From: MSPOR6 sp964652195
GTDB taxonomy: Bacteria; Poribacteria; WGA-4E; WGA-3G
Assembly (NCBI GenBank): GCA_964652195.1
Contig: CAZZBB010000012.1
Span: forward strand, 1-64,000
Direction: 5' to 3'
Length of the DNA: 64,000 nucleotides
Shown: positions 54,587 through 62,708 of the stretch, one piece after another
Position numbering within the stretch: position 1 is the stretch's first letter
Layout: each line of letters begins with the position of its first letter
Program-made: the position numbers and the translations under genes
The notes under the pieces: generated by a model
Seen by the model: the letters and a program-made list of their open reading frames with translations, nothing else
Told to the model about the DNA's origin: nothing
Databases searched by the model: none

Positions 54587-56650
54587 CTATGAGATAACAT
54601 TTACACGATTAGAGAGAAACCCTTCAACTAACAAAAGACATACTGTCAAAAGTAACAACTCACCCCAGATTTCTCGACCATGTCTATACAAATCTAAGGA
54701 TTTAGAATCAAATTCCTCATCTTCTAAGGAATGTGTTTGGGCATTAATCTTTTGTGAGGCTTCTTTTAAACTAATATGTTCTAAATTTGATTCAGATGGA
54801 TGTGTATTTACTGCGAAGAATTCTCTATAAAGATTTCCATGTGATGATAAGTCTACTTGATATATCCCTGGCTGTTCAGTTGAATTATAATTCAATGAGC
54901 CATCTTCTTGGATAATAACAGCAGTTCCTTCATTCTCATCTATTGAATCCACACGTTTAATCCAAACAGGAGTTCCTATTAGGTTATTATTTTTTTTAGT
55001 ATAAGGTTCACCTACTAAAATATTCCTTTGTGTTTCATCGTAGCTGGCATATAAGACTGTATTTTGTAACAAAGGCAGAAAATATGGATTAAGTAAAAGC
55101 TCATTTCTTCTTGAATCACTATCAAGAGAAACATTAAAGAAGATAATCCTACTGTTCTTCTCTTGCTTCTCAATTAGGAAAGGTGTATCGTCATCAAAAC
55201 TTGCAATTATATTTGAGTCATTAGATAAATCTGTTGTCATTCCACGATAGAATTGTGGGGCATATTGTCCAGACAAGACACCTTCGTCGAAAATCTCAAA
55301 AATGGGATGTGTTTTATCATATTGGATAATTTTCCTGGGTCTATCCCATTCTTCAACTTGATTAAATTCTGCTGGTGCCCATGTTAAGTTACTTTTTTTA
55401 GATACAAATGCAATTATATCTTTACCTTGTCGGATAAATTCCTTAATCTTTAAATCAGATTTCTCTGATATAGATGAGACATCAGTCAAGAGTAGAATAT
55501 CAATATTATCAAGAGGATATTCATCGAATTCAGATATGTAACATGCTATAGGTTGGATCATAGAATTTTTATTTTGTCCTACACTTTCAGATGAATTGAA
55601 TAAAGGGTTCAAAGACAAGATTAGAAACTCATTATTATCGCTTACACAAAGCACACGAATATCACCCAATACCTTAAAAACGAAATATCGTTTATTATCA
55701 ATATTTAGCCGGTCTGAGGTTAACTCAAATGATCCTATATGGAATCCTGGAGTTGGAAAGTTATGACTAATCGACTTAGTAATCAATTCATTTGGATGTG
55801 CTGAAAAGGATTGTTCTATTTGTTTTTTATTTTCTGTATACATTGAAAGTGTTGTTTGGGTTAATGGTGTATCTGAATGATTATTGGTTTTGATATTTAA
55901 GTATAATGGTAAATCTACACCTATTAGTTGATGGGATGGAGATATTTCTTCAATATCTGTATTATGAGAATTGTTACTACTTACTGTAATAAGTAAAATC
56001 CGTGAACCTGAGATATTGGGTATTTGTCCCCAATTCTCCCATCCTTTTTTTGTAAAATCAGAGATTATATAAAGTTCCTTGTTTGTTTGATTTGACTTCA
56101 ATAGAATCTTGTGAGCCATTTCAATACTGGATTGAACATTAGTTCCTCGATTTGAAACTTGTGTGTCATTTAAGGTTGAAATTACACCATTAATATCAGG
56201 AGTGAGTTCTCTATAGATTGGCTTCGGAATGTCTGACATTAATATTACGGAAGCAGAATCTCCATTTCTTAATGAACTTAGGATTTCATTCGCTTTTTTC
56301 TTTGCTTTATCATACCAAACCCCGTCTACATCTTGATAAGCCATACTGAATGAATTATCTAAAACAATTACGACATCGGTCTTTGCTCGGACTGCCGCAA
56401 GAGGTAAACCAAGGGTGAGGAAAGGACGGGCAAGAGCGAGTGCAATAAATGCAATAATTAACATTCGCAAAAGGAGTATTAGAAATTGTTTTAATTGGAG
56501 ACGTTTTACGTTTTGTCGATGAGCAGTAACAAGGAACATTAGGCTGCTAAAATCAATGGTAACTGCTTGACGTCGATTCCAAAGATGAATTATAAGAGGT
56601 ATTCCAGCAGCTAATAGGCCAAACAAAAATAGAGGATTTAAAAATGCCAA
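54587..56650 (-). CDS. BatA-type membrane protein with VWA domain
   Basis: A 687-residue inner-membrane protein. The N-terminus is a BatA aerotolerance-type segment (MAFLNPLFLFGLLAAGIPLI and IHLWNRRQAVTIDFSSLMF), with a second helix at 56-86. The von Willebrand A domain has the metal-ion site Asp98-x-Ser100-x-Ser102 in VIVLDNSFSMAYQD. A long soluble region of about 400 residues follows, and one more helix stands at the C-terminus (LLLLTVCLLLVEGFL). BatA-like proteins act in envelope stress and complex assembly. Its neighbours, transglutaminase-like and Omp85, point to an envelope assembly role. Confidence 0.88.
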   Translation of the reverse strand: MAFLNPLFLFGLLAAGIPLIIHLWNRRQAVTIDFSSLMFLVTAHRQNVKRLQLKQFLILLLRMLIIAFIALALARPFLTLGLPLAAVRAKTDVVIVLDNSFSMAYQDVDGVWYDKAKKKANEILSSLRNGDSASVILMSDIPKPIYRELTPDINGVISTLNDTQVSNRGTNVQSSIEMAHKILLKSNQTNKELYIISDFTKKGWENWGQIPNISGSRILLITVSSNNSHNTDIEEISPSHQLIGVDLPLYLNIKTNNHSDTPLTQTTLSMYTENKKQIEQSFSAHPNELITKSISHNFPTPGFHIGSFELTSDRLNIDNKRYFVFKVLGDIRVLCVSDNNEFLILSLNPLFNSSESVGQNKNSMIQPIACYISEFDEYPLDNIDILLLTDVSSISEKSDLKIKEFIRQGKDIIAFVSKKSNLTWAPAEFNQVEEWDRPRKIIQYDKTHPIFEIFDEGVLSGQYAPQFYRGMTTDLSNDSNIIASFDDDTPFLIEKQEKNSRIIFFNVSLDSDSRRNELLLNPYFLPLLQNTVLYASYDETQRNILVGEPYTKKNNNLIGTPVWIKRVDSIDENEGTAVIIQEDGSLNYNSTEQPGIYQVDLSSHGNLYREFFAVNTHPSESNLEHISLKEASQKINAQTHSLEDEEFDSKSLDLYRHGREIWGELLLLTVCLLLVEGFLSNRVNVIS

Positions 56651-56737
56651 TAGAGATTTACTCCGTAATGTCCTTGATAATTTAGATGTCTAAGATTATT
56701 ATCATGAAGATTTAAATTATCTATCCTGATAAACAGT

Positions 56738-58231
56738 TTACTCTCGGATATTAATTTCAAGTTGATTCATTGTTCGAAAACTACCTTCAGTAAATTCTAT
56801 CATTGTATTTGATTCAAGGACACTACCCCCAAGCTGGATATGGTTAGCATCTGCAATATCCTGACCAATAGAAGGATCCATCTGTACCCATCTTCCAACA
56901 TATACCTCTGGCCAGAAATGGTAATAGAATCCACCCCCAGTAAGGATTAATCCGGTACATATTCTTGATGGAATCCCGACAGAACGAGCTAATGCAATGA
57001 ATAAGACCGTATGTTCTGTACAATCGCCGGATTGTGTTTTAAGTGTTGCCAGTGAAGTACTATATCCACCACTTAGATTCTTATCAATAATAGTCTTGTA
57101 AACCCAATCAGATAATTTTTTTGCTGCCTTCCAGGAGTTTACATCGCCATTAATTACTAATTCAGCTTTTTTCTTGATTTCTTCACTATCTGATTCTATA
57201 TATGTACTTGGAGAAAGAAATACATCGAATTCTGTATTCTGTATTGGTAAATCTAAACAATTTGTTTCATCTATATCTGACACATGTATACTTAATACAC
57301 CGGAACGCTCATCATTCAATTCGAGACTTTGTCTATGATTATCTACAACAGTCTCAATTAAATTGCCTCTTGTAAGCTTTAGTTCAGCCACAAGACGAGA
57401 TGTACCGGGTTTAGATTTTTTACCTGTAGGTATAATCCTACTTTTCAACATGATATCTATTTCATCGGTTTTACCAATAGCAGTAGTTCTGTCAGTTTTT
57501 GTTGTCACCATTGCAAAACCCATCATATCAGTTGAATTCTTGAATGTAATTCCATCTTCAGTGATCCAGATACGGCTATTAATTCCTCCAAGAATATCCA
57601 GTTTTGTTTCAATAAGAAATACTTCCAAGTCTTCAGATTGGTAAGTCAGATTATCTTTGCCTATCACATTCAGTTTAGCTTCAACTGGCTTAAGTAAATC
57701 AAAGCTGAATGTATGAATGTTTAGTTTTTCACCGGCTCTTAGTTTATTATTTGTTATTAGATGTTCTACAGCGGCTGATTCTGAAATTGTATCATTAGGG
57801 ATTTCCACTTCGACTTTTGTAGTTTTGCCATTCAGTGTTGTTGAAATGTAGGCAATGTTATCTATAATTTTTCCTTCAGTATGTTTCTCACCTGATTCAT
57901 TTGAAGTAGAGAAAAAATAGCGGGGTTTTAATTCTGAATCTAAGTATTCAATTCGGTTCGTCTCAATAGTGAATTTCTTTCCTAAACCAGATAGTTCCAT
58001 ATTAATATCTGTTTTAATTCGCAACATTTCTTCATTATTGTATATAGTTTTTTCCAAAAAAGTATGGACAAATCCGATCTTCTTGTTCATCATCTGTAAA
58101 TTGTACCAATGTTCTTGAGACTTTTCGAACATCATATCAAAATCCACTTTATCCTTATCCACAGAACTGACATTTTGTATTAGCATCATGAAGCAAAATA
58201 TAGATAACCCTATGATTGTATACAATTTCAT
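56738..58231 (-). CDS. exported transglutaminase-like domain protein
   Basis: A 497-residue protein with a signal peptide (about 1-25), a beta-rich N-terminal region (about 30-330) and a C-terminal transglutaminase-like domain. The catalytic triad is visible as Cys404 (SGDCTEHTVLF), His438 (GGFYYHFWPEVYV) and Asp452 (WVQMDPSIGQ). Such domains act as proteases, cross-linking enzymes or peptide amidases. It opens the four-gene minus-strand operon, with the BatA/VWA gene 87 bases behind it. Substrate unknown. Confidence 0.9.
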   Translation of the reverse strand: MKLYTIIGLSIFCFMMLIQNVSSVDKDKVDFDMMFEKSQEHWYNLQMMNKKIGFVHTFLEKTIYNNEEMLRIKTDINMELSGLGKKFTIETNRIEYLDSELKPRYFFSTSNESGEKHTEGKIIDNIAYISTTLNGKTTKVEVEIPNDTISESAAVEHLITNNKLRAGEKLNIHTFSFDLLKPVEAKLNVIGKDNLTYQSEDLEVFLIETKLDILGGINSRIWITEDGITFKNSTDMMGFAMVTTKTDRTTAIGKTDEIDIMLKSRIIPTGKKSKPGTSRLVAELKLTRGNLIETVVDNHRQSLELNDERSGVLSIHVSDIDETNCLDLPIQNTEFDVFLSPSTYIESDSEEIKKKAELVINGDVNSWKAAKKLSDWVYKTIIDKNLSGGYSTSLATLKTQSGDCTEHTVLFIALARSVGIPSRICTGLILTGGGFYYHFWPEVYVGRWVQMDPSIGQDIADANHIQLGGSVLESNTMIEFTEGSFRTMNQLEINIRE

Positions 58232-58286
58232 ATTTACACCTCTAAAGTGTGCAATTTTATTTTTTTGGATTTGTTATTATCTTGTT

Positions 58287-58342
58287 ATACCATTTCTGAT
58301 AATTAAAGTCACTTTAATGTAGCATAAACTTTCAGTTTATAC
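58287..58342 (+). repeat. dispersed repeat, copy C
   Basis: ATACCATTTCTGATAATTAA at the left leads into the hairpin ATAAACTTTCAGTTTAT. The same order is found on the minus strand at 2151-2203 with only a few differences. Unlike that copy, no right inverted end could be recognised here, so this may be half of an element. Confidence 0.6.
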
Positions 58343-58554
58343 CGTATTTCAATATCTGCATTACTACTATTCAAAGGTTGTTTGATACTGCCTAACCTAA
58401 AAGTTATGGATAAAAAAGAGACAGTTTCATTCAGAAATAAGATTAGAACTCATAGTCGTAAATTGAACATTTAATCCTAAATTCTTAGATGATAAATCGT
58501 GAAAATGTTGTGTTTTTCCCGGTGGCGAAAAAGTGACGAAAAAGGGGAAAAGTT

Positions 58555-58680
58555 ACACTTTTTGACACATTGTGTGTCATTGAAATTGGTGTAAATTACC
58601 CCTCTAACCTCTGTCATAGACTGACTTTATCCCACTTTGAATTGACTATATAAGAATTTCCAAAAAGTGTGATTTTGTGT
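58555..58680. repeat. possible MITE-like element with ACACTTTTTG ends
   Basis: ACACTTTTTG (58555-58564) and CAAAAAGTGT (58671-58680) are perfect inverted copies bounding 126 bases. A short perfect palindrome GACACATTGTGTGTC lies just inside the left end. No coding frame is present. Confidence 0.35.
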
Positions 58681-59093
58681 TTTTGTTGTCCTTACGGATT
58701 TTGTATTTTTCAAACTGCATATTAAAGCTGATTTTTTGACATAAAGTATATTTTGTATTTAGGACGTTTTTATAGATAGTCATCATTAATTCTCTTATTA
58801 TTTACTTCCCATTAAGGTGGCGAATTCCATACTCGGATTCGGCGTTGATTTGGTGAATGCTAAACAGCATTCATACCGCTGATTCATTGATTTCACTCTT
58901 AGTTTGCGTGAAAAAGATGTACAAACTGGATGTTTGTGCTAAAAAGTAGCTTTTGGTAATGTTAGTTGTTAGCTATAGATATATTCTTCATTTTATTTTC
59001 AATTTTTTAGAAAAATGTGTAAAATCATCATTTGGTAGGGTTAACACTAATAGCAATTATTTTACTGTCTTTACAAGATGATACCATGAGAAA

Positions 59094-59795
59094 TTATGAT
59101 AGAAGGGAATCAGGGATAATATTGCAGAGTTCTGAGATTTCATTGATAGTGGTACCGTTCCAATTTTCAACATCTGATCGATGTGGGTCATAGGCATCTG
59201 ATAAGTTTGTGCGTATGAGAATTGGTTGCATACCAACAGTTGATGCACCGGTAAGTTCTTCGCTACTCCCATCCCCGACATAGATACATTCTTCTGGTTT
59301 GACATTTAGTCTTTCACAAGCTATTTCGTATATGCGAGGGGATGGTTTCTTGATGTGTTCTTCACAAGAAAATATGGGGGTATCAATGTATTGTGCTAAG
59401 GGAGAATTCGGATAGAGCATTGGAACGGTATTGTTGCAATTAGTGATTAACCCGAGAAGATACCCTTTACATTTTAGTCGATTTAACCCTTGTAGCACTT
59501 CAGTTTTGGGGATTAGGGAATTCCTTGTAAATTCATTATTGATTGCAGATATTTTTTCCATTTGGGTTTTATTGACTGAAACATTTAGACGACGTCCTAT
59601 TTCTTTGATGTGTTCTTCCGCAGAAAGTTTTCCTAAAGATCTATCATTGATGGTTTCTGCCTTTATCTTCCAAAATTTCTGATACGAAACATTAAGTATT
59701 TTTGCCATTTTAACCAATACGGGGTCATATACTTTTCTGCTGAAGATTGGGACTAAAGTGCCGTATAGGTCGAATATGATGGCTTTATATTGCAT
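59094..59795 (-). CDS. HAD-superfamily hydrolase
   Basis: A 233-residue haloacid-dehalogenase-type enzyme. Motif I is IIFDLYGTLVP with the catalytic Asp near residue 9, motif II is LGLITNCNNTV, motif III includes the Lys of IKKPSPRIYEIA, and motif IV is CIYVGDGSSEELTGA. It probably removes phosphate from a small metabolite. It lies downstream of the TcmP pair on the same strand with a 66-base gap and may or may not be co-transcribed. Confidence 0.92.
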   Translation of the reverse strand: MQYKAIIFDLYGTLVPIFSRKVYDPVLVKMAKILNVSYQKFWKIKAETINDRSLGKLSAEEHIKEIGRRLNVSVNKTQMEKISAINNEFTRNSLIPKTEVLQGLNRLKCKGYLLGLITNCNNTVPMLYPNSPLAQYIDTPIFSCEEHIKKPSPRIYEIACERLNVKPEECIYVGDGSSEELTGASTVGMQPILIRTNLSDAYDPHRSDVENWNGTTINEISELCNIIPDSLLS

Positions 59796-59861
59796 TCTTC
59801 TTTTTGATTATATTTCATAAGTCGAATATATTACGTATCTTTGTTTTTGCATTGCCCTATA

Positions 59862-60617
59862 TTATTTTGAAACAATTGAAGTCGGGAAAGCATCGTAAGT
59901 TTTTCCGTTTATTTTTCTACCCCGTTTTGATTTTTGGACCCCACCCCATTGTTTAAAGAAGAAATGTACCTTTTCCTTTTCGCATAGATCTCGGATATCA
60001 ATAACCCATTTCTCTTCCATTTTACGTGCCCCTGGACCTGATTCTCCTCCAACAATAACCCAATTAATCTTAGTTAGATCTAAATCTGGTAAAGGACCGA
60101 TAAGCGGTTCAAGTGATAAGAATTTTACTTTTGCATTGGTTTCTCGTAGAGCCTCAATTCTATGTATGACACGACTATCTTCAACACTTACACCCATCCA
60201 GACGTTTGGGGGCCATGACAATTCCGAATTATATCTTAATAATTGTTCTGCACGTTTAGTCAAAATCTGGAATTGGTGCCAATATGCTTTTTCCATAACA
60301 TAGAACACTTCTTTGATATATGATAATTCAATCTTTTCATGAAAGAGATCGCTCATAGAATTTACAAAGATCCGTCGAGGTTTTTTCCATTTTAGCGGTT
60401 GATTAAGGAGTGAACGAACTGGTTGTACTTTCTGTGTCCATTGAGGCCCGGCTTTTGTGTTTTTTGCAAAACCTTCATACGCTAATCCTTTACCAGAAAA
60501 CCGTGCTGCTATGCGTTCGGCATAACAGAACCGACATCCTTCAGAGACACGTGTGCAACCCCGTACTGGATTCCAAGTAGATTCTGTCCATTCGATGCTT
60601 GATGATATGGTAGCCAT
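59862..60617 (-). CDS. DUF5131/Gp37-Gp68-type three-Cys-motif protein
   Basis: A 251-residue protein beginning IEWTESTWNPVRGCTRVSEG, with the cysteine cluster CTRVSEGCRFCYAE at about residues 21-34. This Cys-x6-Cys-x2-Cys motif, with the rest of the fold (VNSMSDLFHE, FQILTKRAEQLL, VWMGVSVED, FLSLEPLIGP, WVIVGGESGPGAR), matches the phage Gp37/Gp68 (DUF5131) group, related to radical SAM proteins. It is the regular neighbour of TcmP, whose gene lies 31 bases upstream on the same strand. The reaction is unknown; phage and mobile-element origins are common. GGAG lies before ATG. Confidence 0.9.
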   Translation of the reverse strand: MATISSSIEWTESTWNPVRGCTRVSEGCRFCYAERIAARFSGKGLAYEGFAKNTKAGPQWTQKVQPVRSLLNQPLKWKKPRRIFVNSMSDLFHEKIELSYIKEVFYVMEKAYWHQFQILTKRAEQLLRYNSELSWPPNVWMGVSVEDSRVIHRIEALRETNAKVKFLSLEPLIGPLPDLDLTKINWVIVGGESGPGARKMEEKWVIDIRDLCEKEKVHFFFKQWGGVQKSKRGRKINGKTYDAFPTSIVSK

Positions 60618-60648
60618 TTTTTATCTCCAACGAAATTTCTAATGATTA

Positions 60649-61560
60649 TTAATTAGAATGTTGAGCTAATTCTTTTAGAAGAATGTCTTGTGCAATGTTC
60701 ACTGCTGTAGGAGCCCCTTTTGGGTTACCTGCAGCAAAACATAATAGGTATAAGGGGACATTTTTTGAATTACGAAGTGGTAAGGGTTTTTCGGCAACAC
60801 CACTAAATATTTCTTTTAACCTTTTCACGAAATACCGTTCAATTTCTATAAATATATCACCAGTCTTTACCCACTGATTTTGAACTTCAAACATTGGAAT
60901 CTGTTGAGCAATTTTGTAGAAAACGTCATACCAAGTCTCATTACCAAAAAACAGATTCAATTTTTCTTGAATCGAAGGACGAATATCACCATTCCTTTTT
61001 AGTAATCGATTTACGGTGCCAATTGGAAATAATAACCAAAGATCAATAGCCTTAGTTTTAGCAATAGATTGAATAGTCTTCCATTCAACCTGCATTCCAA
61101 AAGGATCAAGAAACACTAATGCTCGATGCATTCCCCATTCTTTATTGCAAAAATCATCCAAGAATGTATTCGCATCAGATTGAAGACATTCTATATCATC
61201 TGGTAAGAAGTCTTGTTTTTGTACAAATTCATCTTTAAGTTTCTTTAATTCTGAGAAATTGTGTTCGTCTTGTTCTATAAAGAAGTATTTTTGGAATCTT
61301 GGTTTTACTTCTAACGCATTTCGAACAGATCCTTGTCGAAAATTCAGTATTTCCTGAGAAATGAGTTCAGGAAATAAAATCTCTTTTTGATCTTCATCAA
61401 GTTTTAGTTCTCTATAACCAGTTCCGGCAAAAGCATCTACATAAGCGAATTTGAAATTTTGCTTGTTCATTATTGTTGTATAGGCACTTAAATATTTGCT
61501 TACACAATTCAACTTTTGCTCTGTCCAGCTTCCACCGAAAACCTGACCAAAGCTTTTCAT
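60649..61560 (-). CDS. tcmP: three-Cys-motif partner protein TcmP
   Basis: A 303-residue protein with the TcmP landmarks: FGGSWTEQKLNCVSKYLSAY at the start, KFAYVDAFAGTGYR and, later, HRALVFLDPFGMQVEWKTI and DLWLLFPIGTVNRLL. The fold is that of an AdoMet-type methyltransferase, with the glycine loop in VDAFAGTG. Members are named for standing beside the DUF5131 three-Cys-motif protein, as here. ATG 61560 is chosen because AGAGG lies five bases before it; a GTG two codons earlier overlaps that ribosome site. The pair is often on mobile or phage-derived segments; function is unproven. Confidence 0.9.
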   Translation of the reverse strand: MKSFGQVFGGSWTEQKLNCVSKYLSAYTTIMNKQNFKFAYVDAFAGTGYRELKLDEDQKEILFPELISQEILNFRQGSVRNALEVKPRFQKYFFIEQDEHNFSELKKLKDEFVQKQDFLPDDIECLQSDANTFLDDFCNKEWGMHRALVFLDPFGMQVEWKTIQSIAKTKAIDLWLLFPIGTVNRLLKRNGDIRPSIQEKLNLFFGNETWYDVFYKIAQQIPMFEVQNQWVKTGDIFIEIERYFVKRLKEIFSGVAEKPLPLRNSKNVPLYLLCFAAGNPKGAPTAVNIAQDILLKELAQHSN

Positions 61561-61766
61561 CTGCACCTCTAAAAAATAGACTTATTGAACTAAGAGTATA
61601 TAATATATTATTACGAACTGTCAATTAAAATTATCATGTTGTTTATTATTTGAGGGTGTTTTTGTGGAATTATGGAATCGAACCGATGGTATTAGGTATA
61701 GACATAGCACCAGTGGCATGGAATGTGTATAGTTAGTTCGTGGATTCCTGAGTCTAAGACAGAAGG

Positions 61767-61791
61767 GCAGCATGCGCGTTTGGCATGCTGC
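61767..61791. repeat. palindrome GCAGCATGC/GCATGCTGC
   Basis: GCAGCATGC (61767-61775) and GCATGCTGC (61783-61791) pair around GCGTTTG-type loop bases. The same arms form the palindrome at 31451-31477, so this is a dispersed repeat. Confidence 0.55.
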
Positions 61792-61876
61792 ATGAGGTTT
61801 TGTAAGTATGCTTAGTGATACACCTTTCGCACCTCTGGTGCTGAAGATACATGAAGTAGTATTATTTTTCTAAATT

Positions 61877-62041
61877 GATGCCATTAGATATAACATTACT
61901 GATAGTGGTGGCAAAAAGCACACGCTTGTAATTGGTCGCAGTATATATGCAAGGGTTAATGGTAAATGGAAGTATCAGACAGGTTAGTGGTTAGAAGCTA
62001 AAAAAATTAAAAAATGGTTTGACAAGCATAGCAGCAATTAA
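61877..62041 (+). pseudogene. relic of a small protein gene
   Basis: The frame reads DAIRYNITDSGGKKHTLVIG then RSIYARVNGKWKYQTG, a TAG stop at 61985-61987, then WLEAKKIKKWFDKHSSN and TAA. Both halves look like real protein with a regular pattern, but no start codon with ribosome site precedes it and a stop interrupts it. It is probably a shortened, inactive gene; the parent is not known. Confidence 0.35.
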
Positions 62042-62078
62042 CTACACTATATTAGGTTTTGATACAATTACGGAGCAA

Positions 62079-62113
62079 AATAAGCGTAGGTTCAGCAAGA
62101 ACCTACGCTTATT
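62079..62113. repeat. 15-base perfect inverted repeat
   Basis: AATAAGCGTAGGTTC (62079-62093) and GAACCTACGCTTATT (62099-62113) pair without mismatch around AGCAA. It lies immediately before the likely start of the next gene and overlaps the alternative upstream start, so it could be a terminator-like or leader structure; there is no T run after it. Confidence 0.75.
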
Positions 62114-62142
62114 ATAGTGCTTTGCAAAACCAGAGGTTTCAC

Positions 62143-62643
62143 ATGAAATATCAATTGGTAATCCAAGACCTTAGTATACCGGTGCCAGGTGTACCTTCGT
62201 GGAGTATACCCTTATGTTCTAACCATAACGTTTACTTTGGTTGCTTAGGGCATATAGCCGAGGAGGATATAAAAACAAACCGTATAGATAGCCAATTTTA
62301 TAATGGAGAAGATACAGCTATCGTCTTAGATATTGATATAGATGCCAAAGTCGTGAGACACACCTGTTTGGCCCGTAAAAAAGAGACGACTGTGCAGTCA
62401 ACAGTGGCGTTGGGTATAGGTGATGATATAGTGGATGCGGGGGCTAAATTCACAGTAGGTCAGACGACGTATATAGCGATAACCGAGAGTGTAAAAGAGA
62501 CGGTTAATACCCCTGTGGTTTCGCTAAGAGATAGTGTATATGCCGGCGTAGATTTTGATCGTCGTGCGCTATGCTCTGCCCACGCGGATTTTGATTTTGA
62601 GGGCAATGATTTTGACGAAGGTTCGGTCTGGTATCAGCCTTGA
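62143..62643 (+). CDS. hypothetical protein, unknown function
   Basis: A 166-residue frame from ATG 62143 (MKYQLVIQDLSIPVPGVPSW). An earlier in-frame ATG at 62059 would add 28 residues that run through a perfect inverted repeat, so I prefer the later one, although its ribosome site (AGAGG about eight bases ahead) is modest. The product is acidic, beta-rich and ends DFEGNDFDEGSVWYQP. I recognise no family, signal or helix. Base use is richer in G+C than in most of the window and resembles the partial gene that follows. Confidence 0.55.
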   Translation: MKYQLVIQDLSIPVPGVPSWSIPLCSNHNVYFGCLGHIAEEDIKTNRIDSQFYNGEDTAIVLDIDIDAKVVRHTCLARKKETTVQSTVALGIGDDIVDAGAKFTVGQTTYIAITESVKETVNTPVVSLRDSVYAGVDFDRRALCSAHADFDFEGNDFDEGSVWYQP

Positions 62644-62663
62644 ATAACTTTTAGATGCGACTT

Positions 62664-62692
62664 GGCACCCCGGTTTATACTGTCGGGGTACC
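62664..62692 (+). terminator. possible hairpin after the hypothetical gene
   Basis: ACCCCG (62667-62672) and CGGGGT (62684-62689) pair around an 11-base loop about 20 bases after the stop codon. No T run follows, so it is only a weak terminator candidate. Confidence 0.3.
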
Positions 62693-62708
62693 CTAAAGTA
62701 GAATTCCC

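Larger units (their letters stand above)
58232..59093. other. repeat-rich intergenic region
   Basis: No coding frame with good start context is seen in this 862-base gap. It contains a copy of the ATACCATTT/hairpin repeat (58287-58342), a pair of 10-base inverted ends bounding 126 bases (58555-58680), a hairpin GAATGCT/AGCATTC at 58855-58872 and a degenerate hairpin repeat copy at 58921-58940. Confidence 0.6.
61561..62142. other. gap with gene relic and strong inverted repeats
   Basis: This stretch contains a palindrome at 61767-61791, a decayed small frame at 61877-62041 and a 15-base perfect inverted repeat at 62079-62113. No intact gene is convincing here. Confidence 0.55.
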
